A stretch of DNA of 44,355 bases, taken from Sphingobacteriia bacterium. Lineage in GTDB: Bacteria > Bacteroidota > Bacteroidia > Bacteroidales > UBA7960. The first letter of the stretch is position 1. Every line of letters starts with the position of its first letter. Below are positions 1 to 7,447 of the stretch, piece after piece. The translations under genes and the position numbers were made by a program. The notes beneath the pieces are model-generated. The model saw nothing but the letters and a program-made list of their open reading frames with translations, was not told the origin of the DNA and did not search any database. The DNA lies in contig JAABRR010000030.1 in the NCBI GenBank assembly GCA_011390785.1, positions 1 to 44,355 of the forward strand. The letters run 5' to 3'.

Positions 1-19
1 CTTGTTCATTGGGTCAGGT

Positions 20-730
20 TCAGTTAAAAAATTTATCATCCTGCCAGTTTGCAGGATTGTTTCTGATGTATGTTGAAATGCGTTGAAATTCTTCATTGTT
101 CCTGATAATGCGATCGTGATAACGCGATTGCCAGGCAAAATCCGGATGAATTAACCTGGCATTTTTCGTCACACCGGTTTTAAATCCCCGAATGATAGAC
201 GCCAGATTTTTGGATTGGGGGCCGAATTGGTTTTGGGGTGGGGATGGCGTAGAGACGCAATGCATTGCGTCTGTACGATTGGGTTCGTTGGTGTCGGTTT
301 TTGTTGTAGAGACGCAATGCATTGCGTCTCTACGTTGTGCCAAATCCAAACGTCCGGGACCATCCGGCCGTTGTTGTTTTTCCCATTTCATATTATATTC
401 ATTTTCCCCGATAATGATAATGGCGTGAAAATGGTTGGGCATGATCACGTATTCACCCATTTGTAAATTCATATCGGGACGCATTTCGAATGTTTTTATC
501 CATTCGGATTGCGCAATCTGGCCGATGGGTGATAATGAGACGCATAGCATTGCGTCTGTTCCCATCTGCATTTCCCCAAACCAGGAAATGCGGTTTTGTG
601 TGCAGATGGTTACAAAATATGCGGCATTCCGGCCATAATCCCAGTTTTTTAACCGGGCGGAAGGGATCCGGTATTTATTTTGAAATTTATCAGACATGGT
701 TTGGTAATTATTGCAATCCGGGCACAACAT
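20..730 (-). CDS. REP-associated tyrosine transposase (RAYT, IS200/Y1-like) with palindromes inside the gene
   Basis: This is a single-strand HUH-type transposase of the Y1/IS200 superfamily, the RAYT branch that acts on short extragenic palindromes. In the 236-residue reading the HUH motif is MPNHFH (His100, His102) and the likely nucleophile is Tyr221 in STYIRNNPANW. The start may be the internal Met12 (position 697), where the usual N-terminus (MSDKFQNKYR) begins. Residues 59-65, 134-142 and 153-161 (DAMLCVS, RDAMHCVST, TDAMHCVST) are encoded by three copies of one palindrome, all in the same phase, so the frame stays open. The first lies in the loop before the catalytic His motif, the other two in the linker before the conserved FGPQSKNLASIIRGFK block. 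Nothing suggests it belongs to a complete IS. The gene call and family are secure; activity is unknown. Confidence 0.88.
   Translation of the reverse strand: MLCPDCNNYQTMSDKFQNKYRIPSARLKNWDYGRNAAYFVTICTQNRISWFGEMQMGTDAMLCVSLSPIGQIAQSEWIKTFEMRPDMNLQMGEYVIMPNHFHAIIIIGENEYNMKWEKQQRPDGPGRLDLAQRRDAMHCVSTTKTDTNEPNRTDAMHCVSTPSPPQNQFGPQSKNLASIIRGFKTGVTKNARLIHPDFAWQSRYHDRIIRNNEEFQRISTYIRNNPANWQDDKFFN
249..276. repeat. 28-bp palindrome, copy 1, inside the RAYT gene
   Basis: GTAGAGACGCAATG followed by its near-perfect mirror; one mismatch from the symmetric form (CTGTAC instead of CTCTAC at the end). It encodes TDAMHCVST in the transposase. Confidence 0.9.
306..333. repeat. 28-bp palindrome, copy 2 (perfect), inside the RAYT gene
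   Basis: A perfect palindrome: GTAGAGACGCAATG and its exact reverse complement. It starts 57 bp (19 codons) from copy 1 and encodes RDAMHCVST on the minus strand. Confidence 0.93.
537..558. repeat. Degenerate copy 3 of the palindrome, inside the RAYT gene
   Basis: GAGACGCATAGCATTGCGTC matches the core of the other two copies with an altered centre (ATAGC for AATGC). It encodes TDAMLCVS in the same phase as the other copies. Confidence 0.75.
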
Positions 731-807
731 AAAATCCTACCCTAATTTAAGAAAAAAAATTAACATATGGGTCGTGGATTTCTGATATGTGATCTTCCAG
801 GCTAAGC

Positions 808-840
808 AGTCCGGGCACGACTTTGAGTCGTACCCGGACT
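808..840. repeat. 33-bp extragenic palindrome
   Basis: Arms AGTCCGGGcACGAC and GTCGTaCCCGGACT flank a TTTGA loop, with one mispair. It sits 6 bp beyond the 3' end of the SRPBCC gene. No T-run follows on either strand, so it looks like a REP-type palindrome more than an intrinsic terminator, though it could protect the mRNA 3' end. Confidence 0.75.
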
Positions 841-846
841 TTAAAA

Positions 847-1392
847 TTATCCCCCCTTCTTTTTCTCCACCCGTTCCTTCAAAGCCCGGTTCATCTGATG
901 GTAGCCGGTTTCGGTTTTATTGATCATGCCGCCCATAAACAAAACCATGGGACCCATAAACCTTTCAATCTGCCGGAACCGGGTCTTGCCATCGGGCAGG
1001 GGTTCCAGGAGAAAAGTATGGTCGCCGAGATACATGACTTTCAGGAAACTTCCGCCCCATACTATGGCTTGCAGCGGGTGTACCACATACACTTCCGGTG
1101 TAAAGGTCATTGGTTTCAGGCCGGGCGTAACCACCCTTATGCGCAGGCGCTCACCCTCCTTAAGGTTTCCTTCCACTGCAGGAATAAAATCATTCCACGT
1201 TTCCCATGATTGGAAATCCGTAAGCACAGCCCACACCTCTTCGGGTGTTGCATCGACAGTAATGGATGCATCGATGATACGATGCATGGATACTTTATTG
1301 ATTTTCCTGCTCATGGCAGCATCTTCAACAATGGTGTGAAGACCGGGTTTGGCTGTGGCGAGAACCGGGGCAAGGGAGGTTTGGAGGGGCAT
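847..1392 (-). CDS. SRPBCC-family (START/Bet v1-like) protein
   Basis: The core from about residue 38 (DASITVDATPEEVWAVLTDF, then WETWNDFIP) is the start of an SRPBCC/polyketide-cyclase helix-grip fold, which binds hydrophobic ligands in a deep cavity. The middle matches the family pattern: GERLRIRVVTPG, then a beta strand with AIVWGG. The C-terminus is charged (RVEKKKGG). The domain begins near residue 36, so Met27 (position 1314, MSRKINKVSMHR) is a plausible alternative start; the first 26 residues look unlike a signal peptide. It stands alone on the minus strand between the transposase and the Mrr-type nuclease. The ligand cannot be told from sequence. Confidence 0.82.
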   Translation of the reverse strand: MPLQTSLAPVLATAKPGLHTIVEDAAMSRKINKVSMHRIIDASITVDATPEEVWAVLTDFQSWETWNDFIPAVEGNLKEGERLRIRVVTPGLKPMTFTPEVYVVHPLQAIVWGGSFLKVMYLGDHTFLLEPLPDGKTRFRQIERFMGPMVLFMGGMINKTETGYHQMNRALKERVEKKKGG

Positions 1393-1530
1393 GGTGGGGT
1401 TTTTTTGGGTGTAGATGGATTGTTTTTATGTGAATTGTTGGTTATTACCATCTTTTAACCAAACTTGGTTACAAACTAACTTATATTATCGGCGCTGTGA
1501 ACCTTTTAAATGCCTTAATACTTTGCTAAA

Positions 1531-2772
1531 TCATTTGGCAATATATCCTCCATCTGTTTTTTCAATTTTTTCAAGATTAATTAACCACAGGAGCCTAAAA
1601 TTGACCTGGGCCAAAGTGCTCCAATTAACGTCAAAATTCTCCACAATATACTCTAGAACCTCTTGATCAGACTTTGGCTCAGGGCTACTAACCAAAAATT
1701 GATATACTTCTTCAAATGCCATAATATTTGATGAGATAGTTTTAAAAAGGAATTCTAAGTTTTTATTGGTAAGATATTCCTCTCCAGCTACAGTTAAAGA
1801 ACAATCCCCATCTATAAAGTCAATAAGACCCATATTTTTTGGCACAGTCAGATAACCAGTAGCAGTTTTCTTTGATGTAACATTATCAAAGGATTCTACA
1901 AACCAATGAATTAATTCATCCCGATTACTTTTCTTTTTTACAATTCGATCCAACAATTGGTTTAAGGTATCAATATAGGAGTATATGCCCCCAGGTAGTG
2001 GCCAAATAGAACGACTTTTATTCTCACTTCCTTTTAAGGTTGAATCGGCTAACTCATTTTCAAAAAGCTCTGAGTCTATTGAATAAACACTGACGGTTTC
2101 TTCTTTAACACCAACTTTATACTTGAAAAGAAGATCAATTAATTTTTGACCGTTTACAAGGGCAACAGGCATTTTATTAGTTGCTTTTGATTCGTAAAGA
2201 GCGTCTTTGGTGAAATCTGATGTAGTAATGATTAAACCTCTTTGGTCTACCTCAGCACTTCCTCTGAGTTGAGTGATATATTTACCAGAAATATTGTTTC
2301 CAGTCTTATACCTTTTTACTTGAATAACAGTTTTTACATTTGTAAGGCCGTCAACTGTCAAGTTTGCGACTACATCTATTCCTTTATCACCGCTGCGTTT
2401 AGTCACATCAACATTTTCATAACCTATTTTTCTTAAAAGTTCAGCTGCCAAATACTCAAACTGAAACGGGTCCATTTCCTGTACTTTCTCGATCAGCTTT
2501 TGTTTAACTAGATTATTTTGGTTTTGAATTGCTAGTAGCGGAGATTTAGCAGATTCTGTTTGTTTAACAAGAGCAAAAAGTCCTTTACCTACTTTCTTAA
2601 ATTTCGCAGAGTCAGTATACAATTGAGCAGCCATTGTGGCGTCAGGAGTTGCACCGGAAGTTTCTATTAGTGCTTCTTCCAAGGCAATTTTCGTAATCTC
2701 TTTTGCAGTAAGAGGTTCTTCCGCTTCTTTCAATATTCTAACTGCTGCTTCTTTAAAAGATAGTTTCTTCAT
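1531..2772 (-). CDS. Mrr-like restriction endonuclease with N-terminal HARE-HTH domain
   Basis: Residues 1-70 form a HARE-HTH winged helix (FKEAAVRILKEAEEPLTAKEI, then YTDSAKFKKVGKGLFAL), which is often fused to nucleases and thought to read DNA modification. Residues 95-215 are an Mrr_cat (PD-(D/E)xK) domain: Glu111, the SGDKGIDVV loop with Asp133, and the QVK motif (Gln151, Lys153), so the active site is intact. Type IV enzymes of this class cleave modified foreign DNA. Residues 265-413 form a third, mostly helical domain that I do not recognise; its last part (WSTLAQVNFRLLWLINLEKI) resembles a winged helix. No methyltransferase is adjacent, consistent with a stand-alone type IV enzyme. The defence role is inferred from the family. 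Confidence 0.85.
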   Translation of the reverse strand: MKKLSFKEAAVRILKEAEEPLTAKEITKIALEEALIETSGATPDATMAAQLYTDSAKFKKVGKGLFALVKQTESAKSPLLAIQNQNNLVKQKLIEKVQEMDPFQFEYLAAELLRKIGYENVDVTKRSGDKGIDVVANLTVDGLTNVKTVIQVKRYKTGNNISGKYITQLRGSAEVDQRGLIITTSDFTKDALYESKATNKMPVALVNGQKLIDLLFKYKVGVKEETVSVYSIDSELFENELADSTLKGSENKSRSIWPLPGGIYSYIDTLNQLLDRIVKKKSNRDELIHWFVESFDNVTSKKTATGYLTVPKNMGLIDFIDGDCSLTVAGEEYLTNKNLEFLFKTISSNIMAFEEVYQFLVSSPEPKSDQEVLEYIVENFDVNWSTLAQVNFRLLWLINLEKIEKTDGGYIAK

Positions 2773-2885
2773 AGAAATGCATTTATTATGTCAATATAAA
2801 TTCGTCTCATAACCCTATTAGAATTTTCAATTTACATCCAAATATAAAAGTATCAACCGAATAATTCATGCTTTATATTTGAATA

Positions 2886-3243
2886 TTATTGGTCAAGAGA
2901 AGAATCATTGTCATCAAGTAATATATATTTGGTTTGGTTTGAATGTTTCGCTTTTAGATTTTCCCATTTTTCCCTGGTAGTTTTCTTAACTTCTCCTGTA
3001 AGGGTATTCTTAACCATCTCTTCTCCTTCTTCAAGCTTTCCGTAACGCCTGCCGGTGGTATGTACATTAATGATCTGCTCCAGGAGATCATTTGTTTTCT
3101 GCTGGTTTTTCAAATTAACGTTGACTTTCCAGTACCAGAGCCAGAAACCCCTGAGCAGAAGCAGAACAAGTATTAGAATAATTATTGAAACTATTGTCTC
3201 ACCGGGGGTTGTTTAAAAGTAAAGTAGCTGATGTTGATTGCAT
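2886..3243 (-). CDS. Small single-pass membrane protein, interrupted by a one-base frameshift
   Basis: The uninterrupted frame (2886-3113) starts only at a TTG and lacks an N-terminus. Upstream it stays open and encodes a strong transmembrane helix (IVSIIILILVLLLL, then RGFWLWYWKVN), but no ATG/GTG/TTG is available before a stop near 3214. An ATG at 3243 reads MQSTSATLLLNNP in another frame and hits TGA after a run of five C (3204-3208 as G on the plus strand). Removing one C joins the two frames into a 118-residue protein: short N-terminus, one membrane helix at about residues 16-30, then a polar cytoplasmic tail (NLKNQQKTNDLLEQIINVH). This is either a sequencing error, a real mutation or slippage in the C-run. 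The function is unknown. Confidence 0.6.
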
Positions 3244-3408
3244 AATGGGATTATTTATAAAGGTGAAGTCTTCAACTACAACAGGTGGTCAGGTTTTCCT
3301 GTATGATTTTGTGCTATTCTGTCTTTGTAAAAAAGAATTTACGGCCTCTTGATCCTAAAATAGACTTACTTTTTCTTCTATTTTCTTTTGATTTAGTGTA
3401 AACCTATT

Positions 3409-4029
3409 TCAGGACAAGACAGATGCAGATTTTTTTTTATTCTTTACGTCATTATTATTTTCCATCAGACTAAGAAACCTGAAAGCGAGGTAGCCCGACC
3501 AGAATGTCCAGCCCAGGTATAAAAAACGTTGTTTTAGTCCGAAATGATCCGGTAATATTGATGGGAAGAATATCAGGAAACCCAACAACATGATCAGTAA
3601 GCCTGTTATAGCGCCGGCTCTTACTCTTAACTGACTCTCATTGTTTTGCCAGATTATCAGTGCTAATAATGGCGACAGCATAAAAAGCGGAAAGGGGATT
3701 CCGATTATTCCGTGTAATCTTAAGGGCATGGGTACAACGCCAGGGCCTGCAAGAAATGAAAAGAACAACAGAAATAATACCGGAGTTGTATTGATATTAT
3801 GAGATTTACAAATTCTGTACAGCCCAATGACAAAGAAAACATTTAAAACGGAGCTGATTACCAGGCCTGTTGAGAATATGTATTGAGGTTCTGAACCCAG
3901 GGCACCCAATTCACTTACCATGTTTGAGAAATGATTGTAATCATCTATCATCAGGCCACAAATCAAGGTTGTTACCCAAAATATTACCGGGCTTATGAAA
4001 CCCGCAAATAACAAATGTTTTCCCTTCAA
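3409..4029 (-). CDS. DUF998-family integral membrane protein
   Basis: A 206-residue protein with about six hydrophobic segments. The block NHFSNMVSELGALGSEPQY after the first helix is the hallmark of DUF998, a family of six-helix membrane proteins of unknown function. The C-terminus is short, polar and cytoplasmic (KNKKKSASVLS). It lies 47 bp downstream of the TPR protein gene on the same strand, so the two are probably co-transcribed. No catalytic residues stand out. Confidence 0.85.
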   Translation of the reverse strand: MKGKHLLFAGFISPVIFWVTTLICGLMIDDYNHFSNMVSELGALGSEPQYIFSTGLVISSVLNVFFVIGLYRICKSHNINTTPVLFLLFFSFLAGPGVVPMPLRLHGIIGIPFPLFMLSPLLALIIWQNNESQLRVRAGAITGLLIMLLGFLIFFPSILPDHFGLKQRFLYLGWTFWSGYLAFRFLSLMENNNDVKNKKKSASVLS

Positions 4030-4076
4030 CTTATTGTGGTATTTTGTTCAACTGCCTGTAACCTGCGGTTCATAAT

Positions 4077-4880
4077 TCAGTCTTTTTTATTCCAGAAATC
4101 AATACACCTTTCCTGTTCTGCAATTCTCAAAACGGAAAAACCCAGTTCAATTGCTTTGCTGAAATCTTCGCATCCCTGCTCTTGTTCACCTGACTCGTAT
4201 CGGGCCAATCCCCGAAGAAAGTAAGCAATTAGGTTATTCGGGTTTAACGAAATGGCTTTATTACAATCCGATATAGCTCCGCTCAGGTCAAATGGAAATC
4301 GGGTTCCGGCCCTGTTTACATAAGCTCTTGCATTTAACGTATCTGTCAACAAATATACATCAAGATCATCTTTTGCCGGTTTGAGCATACCTGTTGCCAG
4401 GTATATCCTGGCTCTGTGTAAATATAATTCAGGTTCGGGAGTCTCTGATATCTCATCACCCAAAGTCTCTAAAAAATCATTAAAATCAGGCCTGGTCCAG
4501 AATCCCATGGTAGTTTTTATTCTTCCGCCACAATTGTCATCAATTAAATCAAAAGATACATAGTAATCTGTCTGATAAACCTTGTACAGTCCGGTTCCTT
4601 CGCACATATGCCCTTCCTTATCAGTAAATCTGATGGTATCGCCTGATAATTCATATGCTGATATAACATCAACAGTCTGGTCATTTCCAAAATCGGATTC
4701 TACCCATCCGTTTTTTGTAAACTCAAAGGCGACCGGCCCGGTTTGTCCAATCCTTACCCACTTGCCCGTAAGTGTGTTTTCAGGCTTTGCAGTTGTCTGA
4801 TTATTTTGCTTTGAAGCAGAAATGGAAGTAAAAATAAACCCGGTGGAAAGAAGTATCAAAGAAATCAGTTTTGTGTTCAT
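4077..4880 (-). CDS. Secreted TPR-repeat protein
   Basis: Residues 1-23 (MNTKLISLILLSTGFIFTSI) form a Sec signal peptide with no lipobox cysteine. Residues 38-130 form a beta-rich lipocalin-like region (GKWVRIGQTGPVAFEFTKNG, DTIRFTDKEG) of the kind that reports 'threshold' values in secreted Bacteroidota proteins. Residues 150-260 hold about three TPR units (ELYLHRARIYLATGMLKPAK, AISDCNKAISLNPNNLIAYF, GCEDFSKAIELGF). It is likely periplasmic and protein-binding. First gene of a probable two-gene unit with the DUF998 gene; substrate or partner unknown. Confidence 0.82.
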   Translation of the reverse strand: MNTKLISLILLSTGFIFTSISASKQNNQTTAKPENTLTGKWVRIGQTGPVAFEFTKNGWVESDFGNDQTVDVISAYELSGDTIRFTDKEGHMCEGTGLYKVYQTDYYVSFDLIDDNCGGRIKTTMGFWTRPDFNDFLETLGDEISETPEPELYLHRARIYLATGMLKPAKDDLDVYLLTDTLNARAYVNRAGTRFPFDLSGAISDCNKAISLNPNNLIAYFLRGLARYESGEQEQGCEDFSKAIELGFSVLRIAEQERCIDFWNKKD

Positions 4881-5174
4881 ATGTGTATAACTTGGTAAAG
4901 GTGGTCAGACGAAACCTGCAAACTTTACAATGAATCCTAACTCAATATCATCAGCAAATATATACTACTTTGCCGGATATTTTTTGGAAAGTTATTAACG
5001 AATAAACTGAATTGGTTGATGTTAAGGTTCAGTTGAAGAATTGAACAGTTAAATGAGACAAAGTTGAATGCAATGGTGTTCACCGGTATTTGTCTGATCT
5101 GTAATTACTTAACCCGTTGATATTTTTTTATGAAAATCGGATTCAGAAAAATGACAAAGTTAATAGAACATTCC

Positions 5175-5681
5175 CTATCCCCCGAACATTCCATTGATTC
5201 GGTTTTTCAGGACCTGGATTTCTTCGGTTACGGGGAGTTTTTTGTCGAGAACATGAACGATTATGGTTTCTTGGGTGATGACAGTACTGGCAGTTCCCGG
5301 AAGCAGACTTATTACCCAGGTAAGAATCAGGGTTTTTCGCGGATCCTTGTCGTGATTGATGGTAACAAAATCAGGGTCTATCGGGATATTTCGGTAAAAG
5401 ACCCGCCGGGCCACATCCCAACCTCCCAGCATGGCTGTAATGAGAAAATAGGGGATAAACCGGACAACCCCCAGGGGGCTTAAAACCCATTGTCCGGGTG
5501 GAATACTATACATACTAATGAGTGTAGTAATGGATACAAAGAGAATTACGAATCCAATGTCGCTGATTTTTTGTCCACCCATCAATATAAACCAACCTGC
5601 CGTAAATACTGCAAATCGAAGAATAAAGCTTAGAATAAGAGTACTGCTTTTCAGGTTTTTAGTGTCAGTTTTCATAATCAT
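5175..5681 (-). CDS. mrpE: Mrp/Mnh cation/H+ antiporter subunit E
   Basis: MrpE/MnhE-family membrane subunit. Two hydrophobic hairpins come first (FILRFAVFTAGWFILMGG; IGFVILFVSITTLISMYSI), followed by the family's conserved VARRVFYRNIPIDPDFV and ISLLPGTASTVI blocks. Length (168) is normal. It is the last gene of the operon, 5 bp after mrpD3; in most mrp operons E lies in the middle or at the front. The start could be either ATG of the ATG-ATT-ATG cluster (5681 or 5675). No hairpin with a T-run is visible downstream. Confidence 0.92.
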   Translation of the reverse strand: MIMKTDTKNLKSSTLILSFILRFAVFTAGWFILMGGQKISDIGFVILFVSITTLISMYSIPPGQWVLSPLGVVRFIPYFLITAMLGGWDVARRVFYRNIPIDPDFVTINHDKDPRKTLILTWVISLLPGTASTVITQETIIVHVLDKKLPVTEEIQVLKNRINGMFGG

Positions 5682-5686
5682 GATAG

Positions 5687-7447
5687 TTATCGGAGTAAGA
5701 TGAACATGGTTAGGAAAAAGATAAAAAATCCGATGCCCACAACATCCCAGCGCCTGAGCATAGATTCTGCAGAGGCACTGATTTGTGATGCTCGTTTGTC
5801 ATCCGAAATCCTGTAAAATAATTTTTCGGGGCCTTGCAGCGATTTCGTGCCGGACTCCAGCAAAGTAATTCCTTTCAGAAGAAGTTTTGCTAACAGACTT
5901 CCTGCCATAAGAATTATGATAAGAAAATCGCCAGCTGGCAAGAGAGGCTTTTTCAATGACCACTTGTTGAGGGTAGAGATTTTCAGGGAAAGAGCCATAA
6001 GAATGACACCTAAAGTGATTGGCCAAAGTGAAGCCCAATTCGTGGGCAGGTTCCAGAAAAAGGCCATTATTCCTTTTTCTTTTGTGATGTAGTTCATTAG
6101 TTCTGTGGGTAAAAGAGTCGTAGACATTGTCCACCATCCTCCGGCAAGCAAGAGAAGTATCCATGGCAGGAGAAAGGGTGGTGCCATATTTTCAGATGGT
6201 GCCTTAATCTTGTGCAAAAGATGTAAGAAACGACTGAGTAATAATGTTGTGGTGACAGCAGAAATTGTCAGCAAAAGCAAAAAGGTTTGAGCCCCCGGCA
6301 GGCTTGTTTCACCGAGAAAAGTTTTGACCATGTATTTGGTCCAGAGTCCACCGGTGAGAGGACCTCCGGCTATGGCTAAAACTCCCACACCTAAACCCGC
6401 CCACATGAGTATCCGCCAGTATCCACCAACCTTGGCAGGTAGCGCCGTACCCATAAACAACAGAGCCTTGGCTGTTCCGTGATTAAAAGCATAAAGAGCA
6501 ATTGCGGGAAGTAGCAACCCTGCCGGTATGCCGCCATATAAACCAATACCCAAAAGCACGGTCATAATTCCCATTTGGCTGATGCTTGAATAAGCGAGAT
6601 TGGTTTTGGGATCTATCTGAGTTAAGCCAAATATTGCTGCCCCCAAAGCCGCAGTAAAGCCCAGAGATACCATAAGTATGCTCAGAGAAGGCCATTCCAC
6701 CAAACCCACCGGGGCAAGGTTCATCCAGCCAACCAACCCGGCTTTGATCATAGCACCACTGAGCACCGCACTGGCCGGAGCGGGAGCTGCCGGATGTGCC
6801 AGGGGAAGCCAGAAATACAAGGGTATAGCTCCGACCTTTACTCCGAAGCCAATCAGGCCAAGCAAGAAAATGAACGGGCCATTAGGGTCTTTAGCCAGGG
6901 CGGGAGGTATGCTGGCAAGCAGCATACTTTCGGAACTTTGTACAGCCAGATATAATGCCGTAATAAGAAACAACTCTCCAATGATCGCCATAACCAGATA
7001 AATCCTGGCTGCATGACGAGCAGAGGGGGTGCGGCTGTGAATGACCAGGCCATATGAGGCAAAAGTCATCAAGGCAAAGAAGGTATAAAATGCGGCTACT
7101 TCTGCTGATATCAGCAGTCCAAAATTTCCTGCCATAGAGGCACCAAAATAAAATGAAAACTCACCTTTCCTGACGTCGTCTTTTAGGTATGACCCGGCAA
7201 AAAGACCTGATGTGGCCCACAAGATGCCGGTCAGCAGGAGAATTATTTGCCGCGGTGTATCAAGAGAAAAATGCGATTCCAGTAAAAACCAATGTGCTGT
7301 TACTCCCGGTACATCAACCAACCCAAGCCAAAGGGCAGGTAAGGTGGCGCCGGCAAAAATAATTCCGGACCCTCGCCTGCCTGTGGGTAAATAAGCGGTG
7401 ATTATCGCAGCCAACAAAGGCAAAACTATAGTGAGAAACCAGATCAT
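5687..7447 (-). CDS. Third NuoL/M/N-like proton-conducting subunit of the Mrp operon
   Basis: A 586-residue, about 15-helix protein of the proton-conducting transporter family (complex I/Mrp antiporter type). The TM7 and TM8 lysines are present (Lys204 in GVKVGAIPLYFWLP, Lys235 in MIKAGLVG), as is the TM12-type lysine (Lys327 in FNHGTAKALLF). At the place of the key TM5 glutamate (usually within FWEL/FYEF) it has FFALMTFASY, with Ala125, so the Glu of the Glu/Lys pair is missing. The first two subunits in this operon keep it. A long loop before the last helix (KRASQISASAESMLRRW) precedes one final membrane segment. It overlaps the preceding gene by 4 bp (ATGA). Role: part of the antiporter, perhaps scaffold or modified channel. 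Confidence 0.88.
   Translation of the reverse strand: MIWFLTIVLPLLAAIITAYLPTGRRGSGIIFAGATLPALWLGLVDVPGVTAHWFLLESHFSLDTPRQIILLLTGILWATSGLFAGSYLKDDVRKGEFSFYFGASMAGNFGLLISAEVAAFYTFFALMTFASYGLVIHSRTPSARHAARIYLVMAIIGELFLITALYLAVQSSESMLLASIPPALAKDPNGPFIFLLGLIGFGVKVGAIPLYFWLPLAHPAAPAPASAVLSGAMIKAGLVGWMNLAPVGLVEWPSLSILMVSLGFTAALGAAIFGLTQIDPKTNLAYSSISQMGIMTVLLGIGLYGGIPAGLLLPAIALYAFNHGTAKALLFMGTALPAKVGGYWRILMWAGLGVGVLAIAGGPLTGGLWTKYMVKTFLGETSLPGAQTFLLLLTISAVTTTLLLSRFLHLLHKIKAPSENMAPPFLLPWILLLLAGGWWTMSTTLLPTELMNYITKEKGIMAFFWNLPTNWASLWPITLGVILMALSLKISTLNKWSLKKPLLPAGDFLIIILMAGSLLAKLLLKGITLLESGTKSLQGPEKLFYRISDDKRASQISASAESMLRRWDVVGIGFFIFFLTMFILLR

Noticed and set aside
249-333. Two 28-bp repeats spaced by 29 bp, like a very short CRISPR array
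   Set aside because: The units are palindromic, only two are well spaced, no cas gene is present, and they lie within an open transposase frame.
808-840. Intrinsic terminator after the SRPBCC gene
   Set aside because: A good stem, but no T-run follows it on either strand; kept as an extragenic palindrome.
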